Assembly (NCBI GenBank): GCA_944392285.1 | Contig: CALXWF010000102.1 | Coordinates: forward strand, 1 to 13,033 | Direction: 5' to 3' | Length of the DNA: 13,033 bases | From: an uncultured Alphaproteobacteria bacterium | Lineage (GTDB): Bacteria; Pseudomonadota; Alphaproteobacteria; RF32; CAG-239 | Shown: piece after piece, positions 1-7,293 of the stretch | Numbering within the stretch: the stretch's first letter is position 1 | Layout: every line of letters starts with the position of its first letter | Translations under genes and position numbers: made by a program | Notes under the pieces: generated by a model | Told to the model about the DNA's origin: nothing | Database searches by the model: none | The model's input: only the letters and a program-made list of their open reading frames with translations

Positions 1-370
1 CAAAAAGTTTTTTGGTTTGGGTTTCAATACCTTTGGCAGAATCCAACACCATAATGGCCGAATCGACAGCCGTTAAAACGCGATAAGTATCTTCAGAAAA
101 GTCTTCGTGGCCCGGTGTGTCTAACAAATTAAAGGTAATGCCTTGATAATCAAAAGTCATGACCGAAGAAGCGACGGAAATACCGCGTTCTTGTTCAACT
201 TTCATCCAGTCTGAGCGGGCACGGCGGTTTTCTCCGCGGGCTTTGACGGCACCGGCTTGTTGAATGGCGCCGCCGAACAGCAAGAGCTTTTCGGTCAGAG
301 TGGTTTTACCTGCGTCAGGATGGGAAATAATTGCAAATGTTTTACGTAAATTAACCTTATTATCAGTCAT
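1..370 (-). CDS. prfC: Peptide chain release factor 3 (5' part, runs off the window)
   Basis: The minus strand from an ATG at 370-368 reads open to the window edge and gives the first 123 residues of release factor 3. This translational GTPase removes RF1/RF2 from the ribosome after peptide release. The G1 P-loop SHPDAGKTT is at residues 16-24, the switch I region around RGIS at 62-65, and the G3 motif DTPGHEDF at 84-91. The Pro-Asp-Ala variant of the P-loop and the stretch GHEDFSEDTYR are typical of RF3 rather than of EF-G or EF-Tu. Full-length RF3 is about 530 residues, so roughly three quarters lies outside. The Shine-Dalgarno is weak (an AAGAAAG lies rather far upstream). The gene starts 39 nt after the lipoprotein gene ends, so the two are probably co-transcribed. 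Confidence 0.95.
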   Translation of the reverse strand, partial: MTDNKVNLRKTFAIISHPDAGKTTLTEKLLLFGGAIQQAGAVKARGENRRARSDWMKVEQERGISVASSVMTFDYQGITFNLLDTPGHEDFSEDTYRVLTAVDSAIMVLDSAKGIETQTKKLF

Positions 371-409
371 GATAATTCAGAACTTTCTTAAATCTTTATT
401 GTTTTTGTT

Positions 410-1663
410 TTAAAAAGGGCTTGAAACGTCAGGAATTAAAGGCTTTGGAGCCTCTTTCGGCGTTTCGACAACAACTTCTTCAACTTCAACTTTGGTTTCA
501 ATTTCTTTGGTTGCCTCGGGTTTTTGAGAAGTTGCCTCAACTTTCTTTATGGCCGGCGTCTGCGGCTGTGTTTGAGCGGCAGGTGCTTGGGCCAGAGGTT
601 GCTTTTTGTTGATGCCGAGATATTTTTCAATGGCTTTCTTCTCTTGCTCTTTTTCGTTAGAGGTAATCAGGTTTAAGTCATATAAAACCTCTAACTTACG
701 AATGTCTTTGGCAGCGGTTAAAATATCTTTGGCCGGTGCTTTGTTCTTCATTCTTTGGCGCGGAGAGGGCGGAAGTAACGCCTCAATAATCAGCTCGCGC
801 TCGGCCGAAAACTCACGCGGGGTAATGGCGCGAGATTCAACAGCTTCTTTTAAAACATTTATGCGCTCAATAATCATATCAGGCGAGGGGACGGGGTTGT
901 CAATTCCGACGGCACCCGGTTTGTGGGTGAGAGGCAAAAGACCGCCGATATTGGCCTGACGGCGCGATAAAAACTCTTCTTTGGTAATGAGGTCTTTTTC
1001 AGCTAATTCTTTTAAGATTAAAAAGCGTGAGATAATATTTTGTTCTTGCGGGTTGAAAAGGACTTCCGCAGCTTTGAGGTTGCTTTGCGCTTCGGCACGG
1101 TTGTCGGCGGCTTGAACCTGATATTTAACAAACAGGGCTTCTTCCATGGCGGATTTCCCTTGTTTGTTTGCGGCAGGGCCGCTGATGTTAAAGACTTTGG
1201 TGCCGTTTTGGTCTTCAATTAACAACTCGCTTTGGCGAACATTGATTAAACGCAGTCTTTTCTTGGCAATTTCAGACATTTTTTCGGGAATGTTGTTTTG
1301 GGTGCCGAGCAGGCTGGTTTCGGGGCCGTTTAAGACAATCAGGTCTTCATAATATTGGCGGGCGCGGTTGGTGCGACCAAGCTGTTCATAGAGCAAAGCT
1401 CCGACCAATAAGGCTTGAGGTTGGCGCGGATTTTCGCTTAAAGAGTTGATAATATGTTGCTCGGCAGCGGCAAAGTCTCCTTGGCTGTAGGCAACGGTGG
1501 CCAGACCGGCTTCATCGGCGCCTTTGGTGCTGTAGTTCTTGTCAACCTGCCAACTGTGGTTGGGTTCTTGTTCATAATTTTTTTGCCAAAAGCCGCAAGA
1601 AGTCAGCAACCCCATGGCGACGCCGGTATAAAGAATCTGCTTTGCAATATGCCTTGAAAACAC
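410..1663 (-). CDS. Putative outer-membrane lipoprotein with TPR-like and SHOCT-like repeats
   Basis: The protein has 417 residues. It starts with GTG at 1663, chosen because AAGGAG (complement of 1671-1676) lies 7 nt upstream. Residues 1-22 form a signal peptide ending in the lipobox Leu-Thr-Ser before Cys23, and no Asp follows the Cys, so outer-membrane sorting is likely. Residues 50-112 look like one or two TPR units (GDFAAAEQHI, then LYEQLGRTNRARQYYEDL). Residues about 212-245, 266-299 and 319-350 are three diverged copies of a short helical motif (Leu-Lys-Glu-Leu..., Ile-Thr, then an acidic/Phe segment) that resembles SHOCT domains. The tail from about 352 is rich in Pro, Ala, Glu, Lys and Thr. 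A role as an envelope-associated scaffold for protein contacts is inferred; the exact family is not recognised. It precedes prfC on the same strand. Confidence 0.85.
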   Translation of the reverse strand: MFSRHIAKQILYTGVAMGLLTSCGFWQKNYEQEPNHSWQVDKNYSTKGADEAGLATVAYSQGDFAAAEQHIINSLSENPRQPQALLVGALLYEQLGRTNRARQYYEDLIVLNGPETSLLGTQNNIPEKMSEIAKKRLRLINVRQSELLIEDQNGTKVFNISGPAANKQGKSAMEEALFVKYQVQAADNRAEAQSNLKAAEVLFNPQEQNIISRFLILKELAEKDLITKEEFLSRRQANIGGLLPLTHKPGAVGIDNPVPSPDMIIERINVLKEAVESRAITPREFSAERELIIEALLPPSPRQRMKNKAPAKDILTAAKDIRKLEVLYDLNLITSNEKEQEKKAIEKYLGINKKQPLAQAPAAQTQPQTPAIKKVEATSQKPEATKEIETKVEVEEVVVETPKEAPKPLIPDVSSPF

Positions 1664-1709
1664 TGATATGCTCCTTAAAAACTGTCCTGTTTTCTTGTAA
1701 TTTACCCGT

Positions 1710-1738
1710 ATATTATTAAATATTAACTAATAATACAA
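1710..1738 (-). promoter_or_regulatory. Possible promoter for the lipoprotein-prfC operon
   Basis: On the minus strand, TTGTAT (1738-1733) and TAATAT (1715-1710) are separated by 17 nt and lie about 50 nt upstream of the GTG start. The match to the sigma-70 consensus is only moderate, and this AT-rich stretch offers other options. Confidence 0.3.
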
Positions 1739-1767
1739 TAATTTTAATCGGCATTGTGAATTTGTGC

Positions 1768-1795
1768 TTGATTTAAAAAATAAATTCTGTAGTAT
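1768..1795 (+). promoter_or_regulatory. Probable promoter of tRNA-Leu (and perhaps tig)
   Basis: TTGATT (1768-1773) and TAGTAT (1790-1795) are spaced by 16 nt, about 24 nt before the mature tRNA-Leu 5' end. Each hexamer matches 4 of 6 consensus positions. No terminator is visible between the tRNA and tig, so transcription may continue into tig. Confidence 0.45.
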
Positions 1796-1819
1796 GCAAG
1801 CTAATTGCTTAGGAAAATT

Positions 1820-1904
1820 GCGGGCGTGGTGGAATTGGTAGACACGCCAGACTTAGGATCTGGTGCCGCAAGGTGTGAGAGTTCGAGTCTCTCCGCCCGC
1901 ACCA
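1820..1904 (+). tRNA. tRNA-Leu (anticodon UAG)
   Basis: This is an 85-nt type II tRNA with encoded CCA (1902-1904). The acceptor stem GCGGGCG (1820-1826) pairs with CGCCCGC (1894-1900). The anticodon stem CCAGA/TCTGG encloses the loop CTTAGGA with anticodon TAG at 1854-1856, which reads CUN leucine codons. A variable arm (TGCCGCAAGGTG region) and the T-arm GAGAG-TTCGAGT-CTCTC are clear. Confidence 0.97.
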
Positions 1905-1951
1905 TTCCTTGAAAAACTTGTTTTTAACCCTAATTGAATAAGAGAAATTTG

Positions 1952-3379
1952 ATGAAAGTTACCGAAAATAAGTCTGAAGGCTTAAAAAAAGAATATCAGG
2001 TTCAGGTTTCGGCCGCCGATTTTGAGAAAAAAGTTGACGCCAAACTTGATAAAATTGCTAAGACTGCTAAAATTCAAGGCTTTAGAGCCGGTCATGCGCC
2101 TAAGGCCATGATTAAACAAAAATATCGCGCCTCGGTTTTGGGCGAAGTTATGGAAGAGTTGGTTCAATCTGCCGCCAATGATATTGTTAAAGACAATAAC
2201 TTAAGACCGGTTATGATGCCCGATATTAAAATTACTTCTTTTGCCGACGGCAAAGATTTGGAATTTAGCGTCAGCCTTGAGAATATGCCCGAAATCAAAC
2301 TCGGTAACCTCAATGACATTTCTTTAACACGCGTTACCGCCGAAGTTCCGGCCGAAGAAGTTGAAAAGGCTTTGAAATATTTGGCCAACAGCCGCAAAGA
2401 AACCACCAAAGTTGAAGAAGATCGAGTAACCAAAAAAGGTGATACGATTATGATTGACTTTGTCGGTGCAATTGACGGTGTTGAGTTCCAGGGCGGCAAA
2501 GGTGCCAATTATCCCTTAGAGTTGGGGTCAGGCTCATTTATTCCGGGTTTTGAAGACCAACTTATCGGCAAAAAAGCCGGAGATAAGGTTGAAGTTAAGG
2601 TTACCTTCCCCGAAAATTATCATGCTAAAGATTTGGCCGGTAAAGATGCCGTCTTTACAACCGATATTAAAGAAATTCGGGTTGCCAAAGATATTGAAAT
2701 TAATGATGAATTTGCAAAATCTTTGGGTGAAGAAAGCCTTGAAAAATTAAAAGAATTAATCAAAAACCGTATTAAAGGCGACTATGAACAAGCTACCAGA
2801 ATGAAACTCAAGAGAGAACTTTTGGATAACTTGGATAAAAATTATGACTTTGCTACGCCGCAGTCTTTGGTTGATACGGAATATAAAGGTATTGTTGCTC
2901 AATATGAACAAGCTAAAAAATATAACCAGCTTGATGAGAGCGAGAAAGCCAAGTCAGAAGAAGAAATTCTGAAAGAATATAAAGATATTGCCGTTCGCCG
3001 TGTTAAGCTCGGTTTGTTGCTCTCTGAAATCGGTAAAGATGCCAAATTGACCGTTAACCCCGAAGATATTAATGCCGCCATTATGAATGAGGCTAAAAAA
3101 TATCCGGGGCAGGAAAAGGCTGTCTTTGACTATTATTTGAAAAACAAACAGGCTGTTGAAGCTTTGAAAGCTCCGGTTTTTGAAGAAAAGATTATTGACT
3201 ATATCGTCAGCCAAGCCAAAGTAACTGATAAGGTTGTTTCGGTTGAAGAACTTTATAAGTTTGACGATGAAGTTAAACCCGCCAAAAAAACGGCTAAAAA
3301 AGAAACCAAAGCCGAAAAGCAAGATGCGGAAGCCAAAGCTGAAAAACCGGCTAAGAAAACGACCAAAAAAGCATCTTAG
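1952..3379 (+). CDS. tig: Trigger factor, ribosome-bound chaperone and peptidyl-prolyl isomerase
   Basis: The protein has 475 residues. ATG at 1952 is preferred over an in-frame TTG six codons upstream, because AAGAGAA (1940-1946) sits at good spacing and the protein then begins MKVTENKSEG as the family does. The N-terminal ribosome-binding domain carries the signature GFRAGHAPK at residues 43-51. The FKBP-like isomerase domain spans about 160-243 (GDTIMIDFVG, then FIPGFEDQLIGKKAGD). The helical chaperone domain fills about 245-440. The last 30 residues are a Lys/Ala/Glu-rich tail, a low-complexity extension also seen in alphaproteobacterial trigger factors. It binds near the exit tunnel and shields nascent chains. 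In many bacteria clpP and clpX follow directly; here a 6.3-kb glycosylation island intervenes and a terminator closes tig. Confidence 0.97.
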   Translation: MKVTENKSEGLKKEYQVQVSAADFEKKVDAKLDKIAKTAKIQGFRAGHAPKAMIKQKYRASVLGEVMEELVQSAANDIVKDNNLRPVMMPDIKITSFADGKDLEFSVSLENMPEIKLGNLNDISLTRVTAEVPAEEVEKALKYLANSRKETTKVEEDRVTKKGDTIMIDFVGAIDGVEFQGGKGANYPLELGSGSFIPGFEDQLIGKKAGDKVEVKVTFPENYHAKDLAGKDAVFTTDIKEIRVAKDIEINDEFAKSLGEESLEKLKELIKNRIKGDYEQATRMKLKRELLDNLDKNYDFATPQSLVDTEYKGIVAQYEQAKKYNQLDESEKAKSEEEILKEYKDIAVRRVKLGLLLSEIGKDAKLTVNPEDINAAIMNEAKKYPGQEKAVFDYYLKNKQAVEALKAPVFEEKIIDYIVSQAKVTDKVVSVEELYKFDDEVKPAKKTAKKETKAEKQDAEAKAEKPAKKTTKKAS

Positions 3380-3400
3380 TCTTTTGTGTTTTACAGAAAA

Positions 3401-3428
3401 ATCCTCCCAAACGGGAGGATTTTTTTTT
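3401..3428 (+). terminator. Intrinsic terminator of tig
   Basis: ATCCTCCC (3401-3408), loop AAAC and GGGAGGAT (3413-3420) form a perfect 8-bp stem followed by eight T. It starts 21 nt after the tig stop codon. No coding signal is seen in the following 224 nt to the next gene, and I could not fix a convincing promoter there. Confidence 0.92.
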
Positions 3429-3652
3429 ATGCGGGAAAGGCTTTAAGTATCTTCTTAATGCTGTCATTGTTCTTAGCAATTTTATTGTGTTTTTATTATG
3501 TGGCGTTTGAGATATGCTAAAAAAGTGTTTGTGTTTAATCATATTTTTTTGTTGCAGTAAGGTTTGGCTGAAATTTTGGGGGAAAGGGAAAAAGGGTGAT
3601 TGCATAATTTTTAAATATCGGCGAAAATTTGTTTGCTGGTAAGAGGTGGAAT

Positions 3653-5272
3653 TTGAACAAAATTTTGCAGAGTGATGTTTGGGCTTTTGTCCTTTTGTTG
3701 GCGGCAGGGTGTTTGCTTAGTGCCTGGCTTTGTCATGAAAATGATTGGGATTTAACCAATTATCATTATTATAATGCTTGGGCCTTTTTAGAAAACAGAC
3801 TGAATTATGATATCGTGCCGGCTTCGGTTCAGACATTTTTTAATCCGTTGGCTGATTTGCCTTTTTATTATTTGGTTGAATATTTTAATGACAAGCCACA
3901 TTTGGTCTATGGCATTCAGGGAATTTGGTTCGGGTTGTTGCTGTTTGTCTTTTATAAGATTTGCCGTTTGTTTTTTGATGTAACGACTTGGGTCGGAAAA
4001 GCCGAAGTCGTTGTTGCTTTGCTTCTTGGGGCGACAGGTTTTTCTTTGTGGTTTCAGATTGGGGCAACGACTAATGAAGTGCCCCTGGCTTTGGCGGTGC
4101 TGACGGCATTCTATTTTCTTTTGAAAGAAATTTATAATTCAGAACAACACTTATCAACCTTTGCCGGCTGCGGTTTATTGCTCGGAATTGCACTCGGTCT
4201 GAAGCCGACGGTCATTGTCTATTGTGCGGCTTTGGGAATTTGTTTGATGGTTTTTTATCAAAACTTGCAAAAACCGCTTAAGATGATTTTGTTTTTTGTT
4301 GTCGGCGGGGTCATCGGTTATTTGGGGGTAAACGGTTGGTGGATGTGGAAGCTGTGGCATTTGTACGGGAACCCGTTTTTCCCGTTTTTGAATGGAATTT
4401 TTCATTCGCCGTATTTTGATGATTTTAATTATCGCGACAGCAGATATTTGCCCTCAGGTGTGGCGGAAACTTTGTTTTTTCCTTATTTGTGGTGGAACAA
4501 AAAACCGGTTGCCGAAGTGTTCTTTTTTGATTTGCGTATTCCGCTGCTTTATACCATTGGTTTGCTTAGTTTACCGATTGTGTTGCGGCGCGGAAAAATT
4601 GTTGCTTGGTGCAAAAAATATCCGCTATGGAGCTTTTTGGTTGCTTTTACGGTGATTTCTTATGTGTTGTGGATGCTGATGTTTGCGATTATTCGGTATC
4701 TTATTGCGGTTGAAATGTTGGCGGCAATTTTATTGGTTAAATGTGCGGTGCTTTGTTCGCCGAAAGTGAAAAATTCGGCGATAATTATTTATTGGACGGC
4801 GGTTATTTTTGTCTTGCAGATGTTGTTGCGGGTTCCGCTTGATAGTTTTAATTTCGGCGAGCGAAAATATGATGATAAAGTTATTGCTTTGGAAGATGTT
4901 AATCTGCCTGCGAATACGCTGCTTAAGCTTTATAACTTTCCTTCAGCCGCAGTGGCTGCCGTTTGGGGGAAAAATGTTCCGCTCAGAGCTCTTGGCTATA
5001 TGCAATATAATGTGACATATATGCAAGGAAGCGATTTTGCCGAGAGAGGAAAATTTCGGCAGATGCGAGATGCGATAGAAGCCGCTCATAAGGGGCCGGT
5101 GGTCGTTGTTTATCGTGAGAATTTTAATCGTGTCTATGCAAAAAAAATTCAAGATATGCTTAAAAAAGATAATCTTGTTTGCGAAAAATTAGAAACTAAT
5201 TTGGACAATAACTTGCATATTTGCTTGCCAAGAGATATGAAAGAAATTGTATTGCAACCTCGGAGAAAGTAA
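3653..5272 (+). CDS. Multi-pass membrane glycosyltransferase, GT-C type (putative)
   Basis: The protein has 539 residues from TTG at 3653, chosen because AGAGG (3642-3646) lies 6 nt upstream; an upstream in-frame TTG at 3629 has no such site. About ten hydrophobic segments alternate with short loops, and a soluble part fills the last 120 residues or so. After TM1 (about residues 9-27) comes ENDWDLTNYHYY (29-40); an acidic DxD-like motif in the first outer loop is where GT-C enzymes place their catalytic Asp. Later there is a YGNPFFPFLNG segment and an RDSRYLP motif. The expected activity is transfer of a sugar from a polyprenyl-phosphate donor on the outer face of the inner membrane. The acceptor cannot be told. 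It begins an operon with the GT2 gene, whose ATG is 1 nt after this stop. An O-antigen-ligase-like or polymerase role is less likely. Confidence 0.7.
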   Translation: MNKILQSDVWAFVLLLAAGCLLSAWLCHENDWDLTNYHYYNAWAFLENRLNYDIVPASVQTFFNPLADLPFYYLVEYFNDKPHLVYGIQGIWFGLLLFVFYKICRLFFDVTTWVGKAEVVVALLLGATGFSLWFQIGATTNEVPLALAVLTAFYFLLKEIYNSEQHLSTFAGCGLLLGIALGLKPTVIVYCAALGICLMVFYQNLQKPLKMILFFVVGGVIGYLGVNGWWMWKLWHLYGNPFFPFLNGIFHSPYFDDFNYRDSRYLPSGVAETLFFPYLWWNKKPVAEVFFFDLRIPLLYTIGLLSLPIVLRRGKIVAWCKKYPLWSFLVAFTVISYVLWMLMFAIIRYLIAVEMLAAILLVKCAVLCSPKVKNSAIIIYWTAVIFVLQMLLRVPLDSFNFGERKYDDKVIALEDVNLPANTLLKLYNFPSAAVAAVWGKNVPLRALGYMQYNVTYMQGSDFAERGKFRQMRDAIEAAHKGPVVVVYRENFNRVYAKKIQDMLKKDNLVCEKLETNLDNNLHICLPRDMKEIVLQPRRK

Positions 5273-5273
5273 G

Positions 5274-6200
5274 ATGACACTTAAAACCGCCGTGATAATT
5301 CCTTGCTATAACGAAGAAAAAGCCATTGCAAAGGTTGTCGCAGATTTTAGAGAAGTTTTGCCACAGGCAGAAATTTATGTTTATGATAATAATTCTGATG
5401 ATGCTACGGTGGCAGAGGCTTTAAGGGCCGGCGCCATTGTTCGCAGCGAATCGCGTCAGGGAAAAGGAAATGTTATCCGGCGGATGTTTGCCGATATTGA
5501 GGCGGATGTTTATGTGATGAGTGACGGAGATGAAACTTATGATATTAAAAAAACGCCGCTTTTAATAAGTGAGTTGTGCAAAAATCAGTTAGATATGGTT
5601 ATCGGCAGTCGGAAAGAAGTTGATTTGGCGGCTTACAGAGTGGGGCATCGCAGCGGAAATTTGATTTTAACAAAGTTGGTGCAACATTTTTTTGATTATC
5701 AGTTGGAAGATATGTTGTCGGGTTTTAGAGTCTTTTCCAGGCGTTTTGTAAAAACTTTTCCGGCGCAGTCTGCCGGGTTTGAAATTGAGACAGAGCTGAC
5801 AATTTTTGCTTTGTCGTCAAAAATGCCGATTAAAGAAGTGGAAACCGATTATTTTGCGCGTCCGATCGGTTCGTTCAGCAAACTTTCGACGGTTAAAGAC
5901 GGTTTGCGGATTTTGCGGACAATCGTGATGCTGATAAAAGAAGAGCGACCGTTGCTGTTTTTTAGTGTTTTGGCGTTTGTTTTTGCATTGTTAACATTGG
6001 TCTGCGGCGTGCCGATTGTTCAGCAATATTTTGAAACAGGTTTGGTTCCGCGCTTGCCGACGGCGGTGTTGACGGCCTCACTTATGATTTGTTCCGTTGT
6101 TTCAATGTTGGTGGGGTTTGTTTTGGACAGTGTGGCTAACAGCCGGAAAGAAGCAAGACGTCAGGCTTATCTGCGTTATCCGGTCGTCGGGGAGAAATAA
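5274..6200 (+). CDS. GT2 glycosyltransferase, polyprenyl-phosphate sugar synthase type, with two C-terminal TM helices
   Basis: The protein has 308 residues. ATG at 5274 follows GGAGAAAG (5262-5269) and is 1 nt after the upstream stop, which implies translational coupling. The GT-A fold begins VIIPCYNEEKAI (residues 7-18). The nucleotide-binding DNNSDD is at 38-43 and the DxD-like metal site DGDETYD at 84-90. The conserved Ser-Gly-Phe-Arg (149-152) and Gly-Phe-Glu-Ile-Glu (168-172) segments follow. Two hydrophobic stretches, about 226-248 and 264-288, anchor it with a basic tail inside. The family moves a sugar from an NDP-sugar to dolichyl or undecaprenyl phosphate on the cytoplasmic side. 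Together with the upstream GT-C protein it would supply and use a lipid-linked sugar. Leucine codons are 19 TTG to 4 CTG, as in the rest of the chromosome-like part. Confidence 0.85.
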   Translation: MTLKTAVIIPCYNEEKAIAKVVADFREVLPQAEIYVYDNNSDDATVAEALRAGAIVRSESRQGKGNVIRRMFADIEADVYVMSDGDETYDIKKTPLLISELCKNQLDMVIGSRKEVDLAAYRVGHRSGNLILTKLVQHFFDYQLEDMLSGFRVFSRRFVKTFPAQSAGFEIETELTIFALSSKMPIKEVETDYFARPIGSFSKLSTVKDGLRILRTIVMLIKEERPLLFFSVLAFVFALLTLVCGVPIVQQYFETGLVPRLPTAVLTASLMICSVVSMLVGFVLDSVANSRKEARRQAYLRYPVVGEK

Positions 6201-6201
6201 T

Positions 6202-7005
6202 ATGAAATACAGCGGTGCCGAGAATCTTGATGTTATGGAGGTTGCGGAAAATTATAATCGTTTTCTGGTGAAAGAAGTTGTCCGGGAAATGGGAAAAAGC
6301 CGCGATATTGTGGATTTCGGCGCCGGGAGCGCCTATCTGCTGCGGCGGATCGCGGCCGAAAGCGGGCAAAAAATTATGGCTGTCGAGCCGGCCGAAAACT
6401 GGGATCAGATGTATCGGGAAAATTATATTCCGCATTATCGTTCTCTGGAAGAATTCGGCGATGAGAGTCTTGATTTTATCTATAGTCTGAGCGTGCTGGA
6501 ACATATTCGTGATGATAAGACGGCCGTTAAAATTATGCATCAGAAACTGCGCGAAGGCGGCAAGGTATTTATTTATGTTCCGGCACTGCCGTTTCTGTAT
6601 TCGGCGACGGATAAACAGGTCGGTCATTACCGCCGTTATACCAAAGCCGCTTTGGCAGAGCTTTTTGACGGGGAGTGGCAGATTGAATATCTGCGTTATG
6701 CGGATATTTTGGGTGCCGCGGCTTGGGTGGGGTTAAAATGGTTCGGCGCGAAGGACGGTAATTTGAACGGGACGGCGGTTAAGATTTTTGACCGGGTTGT
6801 TTATCCGGTCAGTCTGTTGCTGGATAAACTCAGCGGCGGTCGGATTATCGGCAAGAATTTAATTCTCTGTGCCGTTAAAAAATCACTTCCGAAAAGAAAA
6901 GTGCTTGTGAGCGAGGTAGGTAATGATCGTCGCAAGTATAATGTAAACCATTTGGGAAGCTGCGGGGTAAATTTTGAAAAAAATATCGGTGATGTTCAGC
7001 CATAA
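6202..7005 (+). CDS. Class I SAM-dependent methyltransferase
   Basis: The protein has 267 residues from ATG at 6202, with GGGGAGAA (6189-6196) upstream and only 1 nt after the GT2 stop. Motif I is VDFGAGSA (37-44), the acidic ribose contact is Glu62-Pro63, and motif IV/post-I is SVLEH (97-101), followed by LREGGKVFIYVPA (116-128). This matches the Methyltransf_11/23 type. The substrate is unknown; in this operon a sugar, lipid carrier or acceptor is plausible. The last 40 residues (from 228) are encoded antisense to the 3' end of the convergent gtrA-like gene and look unlike the family, whose proteins usually end near residue 227 here. Leucine codon use (12 CTG, 4 TTG) differs from the upstream GT2 gene. 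Confidence 0.85.
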   Translation: MKYSGAENLDVMEVAENYNRFLVKEVVREMGKSRDIVDFGAGSAYLLRRIAAESGQKIMAVEPAENWDQMYRENYIPHYRSLEEFGDESLDFIYSLSVLEHIRDDKTAVKIMHQKLREGGKVFIYVPALPFLYSATDKQVGHYRRYTKAALAELFDGEWQIEYLRYADILGAAAWVGLKWFGAKDGNLNGTAVKIFDRVVYPVSLLLDKLSGGRIIGKNLILCAVKKSLPKRKVLVSEVGNDRRKYNVNHLGSCGVNFEKNIGDVQP

Positions 7006-7293
7006 CAGATTAAAAAGAAATATCAGAAGGTAGGCGCCCCAGGCTTTGAAATATTCGCGCATAAAATTGCCGCGGCTTTCGAAAACAAAAAAGCGCATGG
7101 TGAAAATCGACAGATTGATGCTGATAATGTATTGGATTATCAGCGCCGGATTATAATTTATGCGGCAGCCTTCAAACAAAAGCAGAAAAAGCAGGTAAGA
7201 GATAACGGTATTAAAACCGCCGACCAGCAGAAAGCGGATTTTCTGCGGCAAATGAAACCAGAGTTTCCGGGTTTGTGAATAAAAATCTTTCAT
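6883..7293 (-). CDS. gtrA: GtrA-family membrane protein (polyprenyl-phosphate-sugar flippase)
   Basis: The protein has 136 residues and four predicted TM helices at about 18-42, 50-70, 83-105 and 112-132. Family features are FLLVGGFNTVISY after a short basic start (residues about 21-33) and the ending ATIITYLAHKHFSFRK, like the usual Asn-Arg-Phe-Trp-Val-Phe end. GtrA proteins are thought to flip undecaprenyl-phosphate-linked sugars across the inner membrane. The ATG overlaps the stop of the upstream gene in the arrangement ATGA (7293-7290), so translation is coupled to the GT-C-like protein. Its 3' end overlaps the convergent methyltransferase by 123 nt. Leucine codons favour CTG (9 to 2 TTG). 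Confidence 0.85.
   Translation of the reverse strand: MKDFYSQTRKLWFHLPQKIRFLLVGGFNTVISYLLFLLLFEGCRINYNPALIIQYIISINLSIFTMRFFVFESRGNFMREYFKAWGAYLLIFLFNLLWLNITDIFFKIYPAASQMVYIILATIITYLAHKHFSFRK

Noticed and set aside
1934..1951. Upstream TTG start for trigger factor
   Set aside because: It would overlap the Shine-Dalgarno that serves ATG 1952 and adds residues absent from the family.
3429..3652. Small gene or regulatory RNA between tig terminator and the island
   Set aside because: Only antisense or read-through frames without ribosome sites, and no stable structure or consensus promoter that I could fix.
6136..6627. 163-codon open frame on the minus strand opposite the methyltransferase
   Set aside because: It is the antisense of a gene with clear SAM-binding motifs and good ribosome site, and shows no recognisable family.
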